Source: Treponema sp. (GTDB taxonomy: Bacteria; Spirochaetota; Spirochaetia; Treponematales; Breznakiellaceae). From it: a stretch of DNA of 17,998 nt. The position numbers were made by a program, and so were the translations under genes. Numbering within the stretch: position 1 is the stretch's first letter; each line of letters starts with the position of its first letter. The notes below the pieces were generated by a model. The model saw only the letters and a list, made by a program, of their open reading frames with translations. It did not search any database and was not told where the DNA came from. Location: positions 1-17,998 of the forward strand of contig JAITEW010000088.1 in NCBI GenBank assembly GCA_031281855.1. Direction: 5' to 3'. Positions 1 to 7,703 of the stretch are shown piece after piece.

Positions 1-1
1 A

Positions 2-106
2 GTACAATCGGATTTTGATTACGTGTATCTTTTAACCAGAGAGAGAAAAAAGAGGACTCCTTGTGTCAGAAAGGACGCCCTGGACCGGCGGCGGAACGGC
101 GCTTAA
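2..106 (+). CDS. possible 3' end of a gene truncated by the window edge
   Basis: Reading from base 2, one frame stays open for 34 codons and ends in TAA at 104-106; the other two plus frames stop within the first 35 bases. The peptide is basic towards its end (for example LLTRERKKR and DRRRNGA) and I do not recognise a family. If real, it would converge on the coiled-coil gene ending at 198, and the hairpin element at 110-196 would lie between the two stops. The stretch is short enough to be open by chance, so this is tentative. Confidence 0.3.
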   Translation, partial: VQSDFDYVYLLTRERKKRTPCVRKDALDRRRNGA

Positions 107-109
107 AGG

Positions 110-196
110 CTAAACTTGACCCGCCTTTGTCGTGACTTCCCGGGTTTTTTCCCCGCTCCCGGGGGCTTCGAGTCGTAATAGGTGGGTCAAGTTTAG
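110..196 (-). repeat. 87-nt hairpin repeat element, copy A, 1 nt after a stop codon
   Basis: The ends form a 16-bp inverted repeat with one mismatch: CTAAACTTGACCCGCC at 110-125 and GGTGGGTCAAGTTTAG at 181-196. The interior is GC-rich and itself partly palindromic, with CCCGGG twice around a T6-C4 stretch. On the minus strand it starts 1 nt after the TAG stop of the coiled-coil gene. Read in that sense it aligns along its length with the element at 8969-9052, sharing both ends, an ATTA, an AAGCC-GGGAGC block and a GAAAA-CCCGGG block. There is no U-tract after the outer stem, so it is not a standard intrinsic terminator. It may be a dispersed REP/MITE-like element, an mRNA 3'-end stabiliser or an unusual terminator. 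Confidence 0.7.
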
Positions 197-197
197 G

Positions 198-3062
198 CTA
201 CTCCTGGGGGATTTCCAGAATCAGCTCTACTTCGCTTTGCGAGAGCTTCATAACCTTGGCTATTTCCTTTATCGTCCAGCCCTGGCGGGCCAGCTTGATG
301 ACGTTTTCACGGTCCCCGGGAGGAGGGGCGCCTTTTTCCTGGTTCGCCTTTTTGCCACCTGACTTAACCAGGGATCCCAAAAGCTTCAGTTGTTCCTGGA
401 TATCGCGGTTCAGTTCCTCAAGCCGCGTTTCAGTACGGGCTATCCATTCACGGGCTTTCTGCATAGCCAGAGTACGATCCTCAAGTTCTGAAAGGGCCTT
501 GTCCAGGAGCGTGACCTGATCCGCTGTCTCCCGGGCCTTCTCGCTTTTCTCAGCCAGGGTTTCGATGGCTGAACGGAGGGTTTCTTCCCTGATGCTTATC
601 TTTTCCAGTTCCCCGCTGATTCTATTGATCGATGCTTCAGATTCCTGAAGTGCCGTAAAGTTCCGGTCAATGCCGTCCCGGGTTTCGTCCAGGGCCTGGT
701 TTTTCTTTTCAAGGCGCTGGTATTTTTCTTCAGTATCATCAAGGGCGTCGTCAAGCTTGCGGATCTGGACCTGTATCTGCTGCAGCGTATCGTCCGATGC
801 GGTAACATGGTTGAGCTTATCCTCTACGGCCCGTGAAATCTGAAGCAGCCGGTTGAAATCCGCTTCCATTTGCTCGATACGGTGCTTCTCAGAAAGGAAA
901 CGGGTCATCTTCGCGTTGACTTCGTCCTCCAGACGGCGGATCTTGACGAACTCGCTTTCAAGCTGGGCGGCTTCAAGGCGGCGCTGATCCAGCCTGTCTA
1001 TGTCACCCCGGAGATCCTCTATGCGGCGTTCCATGTCCAGCTTGAGTTCATCGGCCCTGTCGATGAGTTTGGTCTGATCGAAAAATTCCTTGATGTGCCG
1101 TTCCGCGTCCTTGACCCGTGTTTCCAGGGTTTTGGCCTGCTCTTCGGTCCTGGCGAGAATCTCATTCCGCCTGGCATCGGCGTCCTGGCTGGTTTCTTCA
1201 ATCACCGAGCGCACCGACGCGACGCGGCTGTCCAACTCCGCGATATTCTGCCTTGAAACATCCAGCAATGCGGAAAGCTCCTGATTGCGGTTCTCTACAT
1301 AGCCAGAGATGTCCTTGAGTTTTCCTTCCAGGTCCCGTTGGTTCTGTTTGATAGTTTCGGCTGCAGAAAGGGCGTAATTGCCGATTTCCGCCTTAATCGT
1401 GCGTTCGGCGCTTTCCCGCGCTTCTTCCAGGTTCTGATCCAGCAGGTCCTTGTAGGATTCCAGGGAATCATCGGCGGCGTTCATCCTGCCCCGTATGGCT
1501 TCCTCAAAGGCTTCGGTTTCTTTCTTGAGGCGTTCCAGTTCTGAAAGGACGCGGTCGTTTTGGGCCGAAAGGTTCTTCCTGATCTCCTCGGTAAGGCTGA
1601 GTTCCAGTTCCTTACGCTTATCCGCGGCGTCTTCCTGCAGGCCCGAAAGCCGGGATTCCAGGGAGTCCTGCCACTCCGCAAAGCGCCGGTCGATGTCCCC
1701 GCTCCTCCTGGCCAGATCGGCGAGAAAATCATCCTCAAAGCCCTTTAGCTTTTCGGAAACATTCTCGTAAGCGGCGTTTTTGAGGCTCATAAGCGCGTTA
1801 TCCACCCCTTCCATCTCGGTCTTAAGGGCAGATGCGGCGGCGGTAAATTGATTCACCTGGACCTGCCTCAGATCGGCGGCTTCCTTTTCAAATACGGCGA
1901 AATCGTTCCGTACCCTGTTGATAACTTCCTGCATATTCCTGCGGAGTTCGCTGTCCAGCTTGCGGCTGTCTTCGGTAAGGGACTCGAGGCGTTTGAATTC
2001 GGCGTTCTGGGCTTCCCGGTATTCCTCCAGCCGCGCGCCGGTCGCTTCCAGGGCCTTCTGCTCCATCTCTTCGGCAGCCAAAGATACCTGCTTAATCACA
2101 CCGGCGGTTTCGTTTTTTATCTCCTGGAAGTTCTTTTTCCATTCATCCCTGAAGGTCTTGTCTTTGGCTTCCCAATCCTGCCGTTCGGCCTTCCATTCTT
2201 CCCTGAAGGTCTTGACCAGGCCTTGGGCTTCCGCCACACGGTTCTGGGCGCTTTCCTTGTATGCTTTAAGCCGCTCTTCCTCAGCGGCCTGGAGCCTGCG
2301 TATCCTGTCCTGGGCCTGCTCCTTGAGTTTTACCAGAGCGGCTTCTTCCATGCGGTCGGCCCGGAGCGCGGCTTGTTCAACAGCGGTTTTCAGGGTTTTA
2401 TTGACTATCTCCATGTCCCGGGCAAGAGTTATCGCCCGTTCCTGCCCGGCTTTGTCCACAGCTTCCCGGTGCTCGTCAACCCTGCGCTCTATGGTTTTCG
2501 CAGCAGCTTCAAGGTCAGCTACTGTGGATTTTACCTCTGCCACAACAGCCTCTGCGGTCTTTTGCAGGGATTCGGCGTTGTCGCGTTCAAAGCGGATTTC
2601 AAGGCTCTCAAGGCCCTGTTCCAGATCTTCAAGGCCCGCTTTCGCTTCCGTAACCCGCCTGGCAGCGGCTTCTACAAACGCCGATTCATCCCTGATACGG
2701 TTCAGGTTTTCCTGGACCCTTCCGGTCATGCCCGCAAGCTCGTCCATAGAACTCTCGTAGGCGTTAAGGCGCTCTTCTATCCTTTTAACCGCATCGGCCT
2801 TGCCGGCCAGCTCTTCGTTGGTTACCTGGAGGCGGCTCAAAAGCTCTTTGGCCGCTTCCTTTTCAACTTTGAGATCGATACCGTAATTCCGTACCGCCTC
2901 TTCCTGGGTATCCACAAAGCTCTTCAGATCAGCCTTGAGTTTGTCCGCATATTTGCTTACCTTGTCCAGAGAACGGCTGCGCCGGTCGAGCTGCCGGTAC
3001 AAAACAAGGACCAGAGCCACTATGCCCAGGGTTAAGAGGTTCCCAACCGTAAAAAAGCCCAT
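198..3062 (-). CDS. SpiroCoCo-type membrane-anchored giant coiled-coil protein
   Basis: The 954-residue product begins with a hydrophobic helix at about residues 6-22 (LLTLGIVALVLVLY) followed by a basic stretch (RQLDRRSR), consistent with an inner-membrane anchor and the rest in the cytoplasm. Residues about 25-900 are almost continuous charged heptad-like coiled coil rich in E, K, R, A and L, with no enzyme motif. The tail (about 904-954) is different: a short proline-glycine hinge, then about 33 residues with LARQGWTIKEIAKVM and SQSEVELIL, resembling the small helix-turn-helix tails of SwrB/DUF6115-type proteins. Long anchored coiled-coil proteins of this kind are typical of spirochaetes and may have a structural or scaffolding role; the exact function is unknown. 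The ATG at 3062 lies 6 bp after the HAD gene's stop with no clear Shine-Dalgarno, so translation is probably coupled. Confidence 0.88.
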   Translation of the reverse strand: MGFFTVGNLLTLGIVALVLVLYRQLDRRSRSLDKVSKYADKLKADLKSFVDTQEEAVRNYGIDLKVEKEAAKELLSRLQVTNEELAGKADAVKRIEERLNAYESSMDELAGMTGRVQENLNRIRDESAFVEAAARRVTEAKAGLEDLEQGLESLEIRFERDNAESLQKTAEAVVAEVKSTVADLEAAAKTIERRVDEHREAVDKAGQERAITLARDMEIVNKTLKTAVEQAALRADRMEEAALVKLKEQAQDRIRRLQAAEEERLKAYKESAQNRVAEAQGLVKTFREEWKAERQDWEAKDKTFRDEWKKNFQEIKNETAGVIKQVSLAAEEMEQKALEATGARLEEYREAQNAEFKRLESLTEDSRKLDSELRRNMQEVINRVRNDFAVFEKEAADLRQVQVNQFTAAASALKTEMEGVDNALMSLKNAAYENVSEKLKGFEDDFLADLARRSGDIDRRFAEWQDSLESRLSGLQEDAADKRKELELSLTEEIRKNLSAQNDRVLSELERLKKETEAFEEAIRGRMNAADDSLESYKDLLDQNLEEARESAERTIKAEIGNYALSAAETIKQNQRDLEGKLKDISGYVENRNQELSALLDVSRQNIAELDSRVASVRSVIEETSQDADARRNEILARTEEQAKTLETRVKDAERHIKEFFDQTKLIDRADELKLDMERRIEDLRGDIDRLDQRRLEAAQLESEFVKIRRLEDEVNAKMTRFLSEKHRIEQMEADFNRLLQISRAVEDKLNHVTASDDTLQQIQVQIRKLDDALDDTEEKYQRLEKKNQALDETRDGIDRNFTALQESEASINRISGELEKISIREETLRSAIETLAEKSEKARETADQVTLLDKALSELEDRTLAMQKAREWIARTETRLEELNRDIQEQLKLLGSLVKSGGKKANQEKGAPPPGDRENVIKLARQGWTIKEIAKVMKLSQSEVELILEIPQE

Positions 3063-3068
3063 TTACTA

Positions 3069-3782
3069 TCAGAGTAGCATATAATCGCGCAATTGGCGAT
3101 AGTCGTAAAAGATAAAATCAGCCTCTCCCCTGAGGCGGCCGGGTTTTTTGCGGAAATTCCGGTACGAAGTCATCCAGGCCGCTTTCATCCCTGCCCTTTG
3201 GGAACCCAATACATCGTAGGAAAAGCTGTTTCCTACATAGAGGATCTCTTCAGGAGCGACGCCCAGGGAACGGGCCAGTTCCCGGAACGGAAGGGGATCG
3301 GGCTTGAGCCTGCCGGTTTCTTCGGAACAGAGTATGGTATCCCACAGGCCGGAAAGGCCCAGATATTCCAGCTTGGTCTTTGGGGGGAAATCGGACAAGA
3401 GCCCCAGCTTTACGCCGCTATCCTTAAGGGCCTGGAGCGTTTCTTTCACAAAAGGAAAAAGCCGTACTTTTTTGAAGAGCGGTTCCCAGCCCCGGTAGAT
3501 GAGCCGCTCGGTCTTTTCCTCCAGCAAACGGGGTTCAGCCTTGAGGATTTCGCTCATATACCGGGCCTGGCGTTCGTAAAGAGGGACTTCCCCGATCCCC
3601 TCTTCTGCCCTGAGCCTGTCCCGGGCCTTTCCAAAGGCTCTGAGGTGCCGCTGCTCTTTGATGATAAAAGGAAGCAGCAAAAGATAAAAGCGCCAGTTCG
3701 GATAAAGGGTGCCGTCCAAATCGAAGGCCGCTGCAGGAAACCGCGTTTTTTTTGCTTTTTCCCCTGGAATCCTATTTTCCAC
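3069..3782 (-). CDS. HAD-family hydrolase (phosphatase-like)
   Basis: The 237-residue protein has the four HAD motifs: motif I DLDGT with nucleophile D21 and acid/base D23, motif II Ser130 in GLLSDF, motif III Lys160 in RLKPDP, and motif IV VGNSFSYD (184-190). Motif IV has Asn185 where GD is more usual, but Asp190 is kept, so metal binding should survive. A helical cap between motifs I and II (about 30-110) places it in subfamily IA. The substrate cannot be read from sequence; sugar phosphates and phosphoglycolate are typical of the group. The start is GTG at 3782, preceded by AAAAGG six to seven bases upstream. It is the first gene of a two-gene unit with the coiled-coil protein and diverges from the mannitol-dehydrogenase-family gene. 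Confidence 0.9.
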   Translation of the reverse strand: MENRIPGEKAKKTRFPAAAFDLDGTLYPNWRFYLLLLPFIIKEQRHLRAFGKARDRLRAEEGIGEVPLYERQARYMSEILKAEPRLLEEKTERLIYRGWEPLFKKVRLFPFVKETLQALKDSGVKLGLLSDFPPKTKLEYLGLSGLWDTILCSEETGRLKPDPLPFRELARSLGVAPEEILYVGNSFSYDVLGSQRAGMKAAWMTSYRNFRKKPGRLRGEADFIFYDYRQLRDYMLL

Positions 3783-3836
3783 AATTACCTTTTATACTAT
3801 ATCTTTCACACTATATAATAGAGCATAATAGAGCCC
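3783..3836. promoter_or_regulatory. AT-rich divergent promoter region
   Basis: These 54 bp separate two divergently read genes. On the plus strand, TATAAT at 3814-3819 is a perfect -10 hexamer; with a weak TTTATA 17 bp upstream (3791-3796) it would start the oxidoreductase mRNA about 10 nt before its ATG. On the minus strand, TATAGT (3796-3801) is a possible -10 for the HAD gene, but it lies so close to the start codon that the leader would be very short. The signals overlap, so the two promoters could compete. Based on sequence match only. Confidence 0.4.
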
Positions 3837-5318
3837 ATGGAAAGTATCAAATTAAACCGGGAAAACCTTACCCGGATACACGGGCCCGTATCAGTTCCCG
3901 GTTATGACCGGGAAAAGCTCGTCCCTTCTATTATACACATCGGGCTGGGTCATTTTCACCGCGCCCACCAGGCGGCTTATCTGGACGAACTCCTCTCAAA
4001 GGGCCTTACCCGTTCGGGGATCTTCGGGATAAACCTTATCCCCGACTCCTTCCCTTTAGGGGAAATTCTGAAAACCCAGGACTACCTGTACACCCTGATA
4101 ACCAAGAACCCCAAAGGGGAGGCTGATGTCCGGGTAGTGGGTTCCGTCACCGGCTACCTCAACGCAGAAGCCGGAAAAGAAGCTGCCCTGCGCCGCATTG
4201 CGGATGAGACAACGGAGCTTATATCCCTGACAGTAACCGAAGGCGGGTATTACTACGACAAGGCTACAGGGGAGCCGGACCGGAAGGAAGCGGCGGTGCG
4301 CCATGACCTTGAAACCCCGGAAGATCCGGAGACCGCCGCGGCCTGCCTCGCTGCGGCCCTTGCCAGGCGCTTCAAAGCCGGCCGCAAACCTCTGACCATC
4401 ATGTGCTGCGACAATATCCCTGCTAACGGCAAACTCCTCAAATCCTGCGTCCTCTTCCACTGCCGGGAGCACTATCCCGAGATAATCCCGTGGATCGAAG
4501 ACAGCGTAAGCTTCCCGTGTTCCATGGTTGACCGCATCACCCCGGGCACAACCCCTGAGCTGGTAAAGGAACTTGAGAAGCGTTACAGCATCAAGGACCG
4601 CTGGCCGGTATGCGGAGAGGATTTCCGCCAGTGGGTGCTTGAAGACAACTTCAAAACCCGGATTCCCGATTACGGCGCCGCTGGGGTCCGGATCGTAAAG
4701 GACGTGGAGCCCTATGAACTCATGAAGATGCGGCTCCTGAACGGCAGCCACTCTGCCCTGGCGTATCCCAGCTACCTCCTGGGCTGCCGCATGGTGGACC
4801 AGGGCATAACCCATCCTTTGATTGGCGATTTTATCAGGAACCGTTATATGGAAGAAGTGAGCCCAACGCTGGAGCCGGTCCCCGGGATCGACCTCAAAGC
4901 CTACAAGGACACCCTGGTAAGCCGGTTCTCCAACAAAAACATCGGCGACACCCTGCTCCGCCTTGCCTCTTTCGGCACCAGCAAGTTCCCCAACTTCATG
5001 CTCAAGCCCTTAAGCGAAGCCGTAAACAAGCATTTGCCCTACTCGTCTATCACCTTCGCCGTCGCATGCTGGGCCCGCTTCCTCCAGGGGAAAGACGAAC
5101 AAGGCGCGGCTATCCCTATAGAGGATATGAACAAAGAGGTTATTACCCGGGCGGCTCAAAAAGCCCAGGCGGACCCCGCAGCTTTCCTCAAGACCGCAGG
5201 CATCCAAAACCTGAGCGAAGCCCGGCTTGCAGCAGCAGCCGGCACGTTCAAAACCCAACTGGACGCCGTTTGCCGCAAAGGAATAAAGGGAGCCTTGGAA
5301 GAATTTTTGGGGAAATAA
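3837..5318 (+). CDS. mannitol dehydrogenase-family oxidoreductase (mannitol 2-dehydrogenase or fructuronate reductase)
   Basis: The 493-residue protein fits the length of the polyol-specific long-chain dehydrogenases. It shows the N-terminal nucleotide-binding signature HIGLGHFHRAHQAAY (34-48), the conserved DNIPANG (192-198), and the family active-site block KMRLLNGSH with Lys297, Asn302 and His305. These match in spacing the catalytic Lys/Asn/His triad established for Pseudomonas mannitol 2-dehydrogenase. The reaction is NAD(P)-dependent interconversion of a polyol or sugar acid with a keto sugar: mannitol/fructose, or mannonate/fructuronate as in UxuB. No uxuA, kinase or transporter gene lies nearby, so the substrate is left open. 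The leader before the ATG has no strong Shine-Dalgarno. It is a single-gene unit converging on the acyl-CoA synthetase. Confidence 0.92.
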   Translation: MESIKLNRENLTRIHGPVSVPGYDREKLVPSIIHIGLGHFHRAHQAAYLDELLSKGLTRSGIFGINLIPDSFPLGEILKTQDYLYTLITKNPKGEADVRVVGSVTGYLNAEAGKEAALRRIADETTELISLTVTEGGYYYDKATGEPDRKEAAVRHDLETPEDPETAAACLAAALARRFKAGRKPLTIMCCDNIPANGKLLKSCVLFHCREHYPEIIPWIEDSVSFPCSMVDRITPGTTPELVKELEKRYSIKDRWPVCGEDFRQWVLEDNFKTRIPDYGAAGVRIVKDVEPYELMKMRLLNGSHSALAYPSYLLGCRMVDQGITHPLIGDFIRNRYMEEVSPTLEPVPGIDLKAYKDTLVSRFSNKNIGDTLLRLASFGTSKFPNFMLKPLSEAVNKHLPYSSITFAVACWARFLQGKDEQGAAIPIEDMNKEVITRAAQKAQADPAAFLKTAGIQNLSEARLAAAAGTFKTQLDAVCRKGIKGALEEFLGK

Positions 5319-5344
5319 GACACTATTGACTGTGCGGAATTAGT

Positions 5345-7138
5345 TTACTTGGCCTTGCCGCTCTCGCTGTCCTCTTCCCGTATCTGCACCCGGCGGATCT
5401 TGCCGCTGATGGTTTTAGGGAGCTCGGTAACAAACTCCACGATCCTGGGGTACTTGTAAGGCGCGGTGGTTTTCTTCACATGGTTCTGGAGTTCCAGCTT
5501 GAGCGCCTCAGAAGGGACCCAGCCTTTAGCCAGGACCACCGTGGCCTTAACCACAGTGCCCCTGTCAGGGTCCGGGACGCCGGTGATGGCGCATTCCAGC
5601 ACCGACGGATGCTCATGAAGGGCGCTTTCGACCTCGAAGGGACCGATACGGTAGCCGGAACTTTTGATCACGTCGTCGGCGCGGCCCACAAACCAGAAAT
5701 AGCCGTCTTCGTCCTTCCAGGCCATGTCGCCGGTATAGTAAACATCGTCATGCCAGACGCTGCCGGTCAGGGCAGCGTCGCGGTAATAGCCTCCGAACAT
5801 GCCTACAGGCCTGCGCCTGCCGGTGCGGACCACGATCTGCCCCTCTTCGCCCATGCCGCATGAAGAGCCGTCATCCCTGATGAGATCGATGTCGTAGCCC
5901 GGCGAGGGCTTGCCCATGGAACCCGGCTTGGGCTCAAGCCAGGGATAGGTACAGAGGGTAACGGTAAGCTCGGTTTGGCCGTAACATTCCCTGAGCTTTA
6001 TCCCTGTGCCTTCCAGAAACTGTTCATAAATTTCGGGATTAAGGGGCTCTCCGGCAACGGCGCAGTTTTTGAGCGAAGAAAAATCGTATTTCCGCAAATC
6101 TTCTTTTATAAAGAACCGGTAGATCGTAGGAGGGGCGCAGAAGGTGGTGACCTTATGCCGGCTTATCACATTCAGCATCGCATGAGGGACAAAACGGTCG
6201 TAGTCGTACACAAAAACAGCGGAACCGCAGAGCCACTGGCCGTATATTTTACCCCACGCCGCCTTTGCCCAGCCGGTATCGGCCACTGTCAGGTGGAGGC
6301 CGCCGGGTACAACCTGCTGCCAGTACCAGGCGGTGAGAATGTGCCCTAAGGGATAGACCCAGTTATGCCGGACCATCTTGGGCATGCCTGTGGTGCCTGA
6401 GGTAAAATAAAGGAGCATTATGTCATCGTTGGAATTGACGTCAGCAGGCTTAGGGAACCTGTCCGAAGCCTCATCTGCAAGGACGCTGAAATCGGTCCAG
6501 GGCACGAGGCTGCCGGCGTCTTTTTCCGAATAGCCCGGGCCGCCGACGCGCTGGCAAAAAAGGGCGGCAGCCTGTTCGTTGGGCTTGTCCGCAGCAGGGG
6601 TGTGCACCGAGCGGACAAAGGCTTTGTACCGCAGGGCGCTGTCGCCTTCGGATTCCGAATCCCGTTCCATTTTGGCCTCAGCCTCGTCTATCCGGAACAT
6701 AAGCTCGGGATCGTCCACGCAGATGATGCCCTTTACGTCGGCAGCGACGCAGCGGTAGATGATATCCTTAGAGGTGAGAAGGTGGGTGGCAGGGATGCCG
6801 ACAGCGCCGATCTTGTGTATTGCCAGAAGTATGGGCCAGTAATCGTAACGGCGTTTGAGGATAAGCATCACCGGATCGCCTTTGCCTATACCCCCGGAAA
6901 CAAGGGCGTTGGCGGCTTTGTCGGAAAGGCGCTTGAGATCCGCATAGGTAAATTCAGCCTCGGCTCCGTTTTCATCGCACCAGACCAGGGCCCGCTCGTC
7001 CGGCTTTTCCCTGGCGTACCGGTCCATCACATCCCAGGCAAAATTAAAATGCTCCGGAATTGATACCGTATAGTTTTGATAAAAATCTTCGTAAGAATCG
7101 AATTCTTTTCTGGGCAGATAGGTATCCAGCAGGTTCAC
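5345..7138 (-). CDS. AMP-forming acyl-CoA synthetase (acetyl-CoA synthetase-like)
   Basis: The 597-residue protein activates a carboxylic acid with ATP and joins it to CoA through an acyl-adenylate. All hallmark motifs of the ANL superfamily are visible: P-loop FTSGTTGMPK (245-254), A5 YGQTE (386-390), A7 YTGD (468-471), the hinge region GRADDVIKSSGYRIGP (485-500), and A10 PKTISGK with catalytic Lys580. The overall pattern resembles COG0365 and medium-chain/aromatic acyl-CoA synthetases; the chain length of the substrate cannot be read from sequence. The GTG start at 7138 is supported by GGAG six bases upstream, which overlaps the TGA of the regulator gene. Translational coupling with the XRE-cupin gene suggests it is controlled by that protein. 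Confidence 0.93.
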   Translation of the reverse strand: MNLLDTYLPRKEFDSYEDFYQNYTVSIPEHFNFAWDVMDRYAREKPDERALVWCDENGAEAEFTYADLKRLSDKAANALVSGGIGKGDPVMLILKRRYDYWPILLAIHKIGAVGIPATHLLTSKDIIYRCVAADVKGIICVDDPELMFRIDEAEAKMERDSESEGDSALRYKAFVRSVHTPAADKPNEQAAALFCQRVGGPGYSEKDAGSLVPWTDFSVLADEASDRFPKPADVNSNDDIMLLYFTSGTTGMPKMVRHNWVYPLGHILTAWYWQQVVPGGLHLTVADTGWAKAAWGKIYGQWLCGSAVFVYDYDRFVPHAMLNVISRHKVTTFCAPPTIYRFFIKEDLRKYDFSSLKNCAVAGEPLNPEIYEQFLEGTGIKLRECYGQTELTVTLCTYPWLEPKPGSMGKPSPGYDIDLIRDDGSSCGMGEEGQIVVRTGRRRPVGMFGGYYRDAALTGSVWHDDVYYTGDMAWKDEDGYFWFVGRADDVIKSSGYRIGPFEVESALHEHPSVLECAITGVPDPDRGTVVKATVVLAKGWVPSEALKLELQNHVKKTTAPYKYPRIVEFVTELPKTISGKIRRVQIREEDSESGKAK

Positions 7139-7144
7139 GGTAAA

Positions 7145-7150
7145 CTCCTC
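7145..7150 (-). promoter_or_regulatory. ribosome-binding site of the acyl-CoA synthetase gene
   Basis: GAGGAG on the minus strand overlaps the last bases of the upstream gene's TGA stop (7149-7151) and lies six bases before the GTG start. It fixes the start and implies coupled translation of the two genes. Confidence 0.7.
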
Positions 7151-7703
7151 ACATAATAATGGCTAAAAAACGCGCCCGGCTGCCTCCAAGGGCTTTCATG
7201 CCATGGGGCTCGCTGGAATCGTAATAGATTGCGTCTCCGGGACCAAGCTCCATCTCATGGCCTCCTACGGAGATAAGAAGACGGCCTTCCAGGACGTAAT
7301 CGAATTCCTGGCCCGGATGGGTATTGAGGGAAAGGGGCTTCTGCCCGGTGTCCGCAGCGGCGTCTACCAGGAAGGGCTCCGCCTTTTTCTGGTGGAAGTT
7401 ATACGCCAGGTTCCAGTAGCTGTACATAGGCCGGCGGCTTACTTCAGGGGCCTCGGCTGCCCGGGTAAGGCAGAAGGTTTTAAGCTTTGATGTTTTTCCG
7501 GTAATGAGCTCCGAAAGGTCAACCCTAAACCGGGCGGCGATCTCCACCAGGGCGCCTATAGGGAAGTCCTTTTCCCCTGCTTCCCACTGGCTGTATTCAG
7601 CAGGATCAAAACCCAGCTCTTTCGCCAGGCTTTCTCCGGAGATTTCTTCGATTTCCCGCAGAACCCGTACCCGTTCGATTATTTCCCGCGATGTTTCGGA
7701 CAT
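7149..7703 (-). CDS. XRE-family transcriptional regulator with C-terminal cupin domain
   Basis: The 184-residue protein has an N-terminal helix-turn-helix of the XRE/HTH_3 type (about 8-67, including ESLAKELGFDPAEYSQWEAG). A linker leads to a C-terminal cupin_2 domain (about 105-184) with the two cupin motifs: HPGQEFDYVLEG (129-140) and ELGPGDAIYYDSSEPHG (152-168). His129, Glu133 and His167 are candidate metal or ligand contacts. Regulators of this build usually bind a small ligand in the cupin and control an adjacent metabolic gene. Here the acyl-CoA synthetase follows after 10 bp in the same transcript, so the substrate or product of that enzyme is the obvious candidate effector (inference). 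The ATG at 7703 has a strong AGAGGAGG four bases upstream. Confidence 0.92.
   Translation of the reverse strand: MSETSREIIERVRVLREIEEISGESLAKELGFDPAEYSQWEAGEKDFPIGALVEIAARFRVDLSELITGKTSKLKTFCLTRAAEAPEVSRRPMYSYWNLAYNFHQKKAEPFLVDAAADTGQKPLSLNTHPGQEFDYVLEGRLLISVGGHEMELGPGDAIYYDSSEPHGMKALGGSRARFLAIIM

Noticed and set aside
110..196. Standard Rho-independent terminator after the coiled-coil gene
   Set aside because: There is no T-tract following the outer stem in the direction of transcription, and the length and conserved ends fit a repeat element better.
1848..3035. Long plus-strand open frames (395 and 280 codons) opposite the coiled-coil gene
   Set aside because: They arise from the low-complexity codon use of the coiled coil on the other strand. 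The translations are repetitive in F, G and S with no family resemblance, and no ribosome-binding site is apparent.
198..3062. SMC/Rad50 ATPase or methyl-accepting chemotaxis protein
   Set aside because: No Walker A, Walker B or ABC signature and no chemotaxis signalling hairpin motif is visible; the resemblance is only from coiled-coil composition.
3093..3818. A 241-codon plus-strand open frame opposite the HAD gene
   Set aside because: The minus-strand frame carries all four HAD motifs; the plus frame is its shadow.
3783..3836. A third copy of the TATAAA/TTTATA palindrome module
   Set aside because: A single TTTATAC half-site occurs at 3791, but the partner half-sites at 10 and 12 bp are absent.
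4056..4814. A 252-codon minus-strand open frame inside the mannitol-dehydrogenase-family gene
   Set aside because: The plus frame has the full active-site signature, and the antisense translation resembles nothing known to me.
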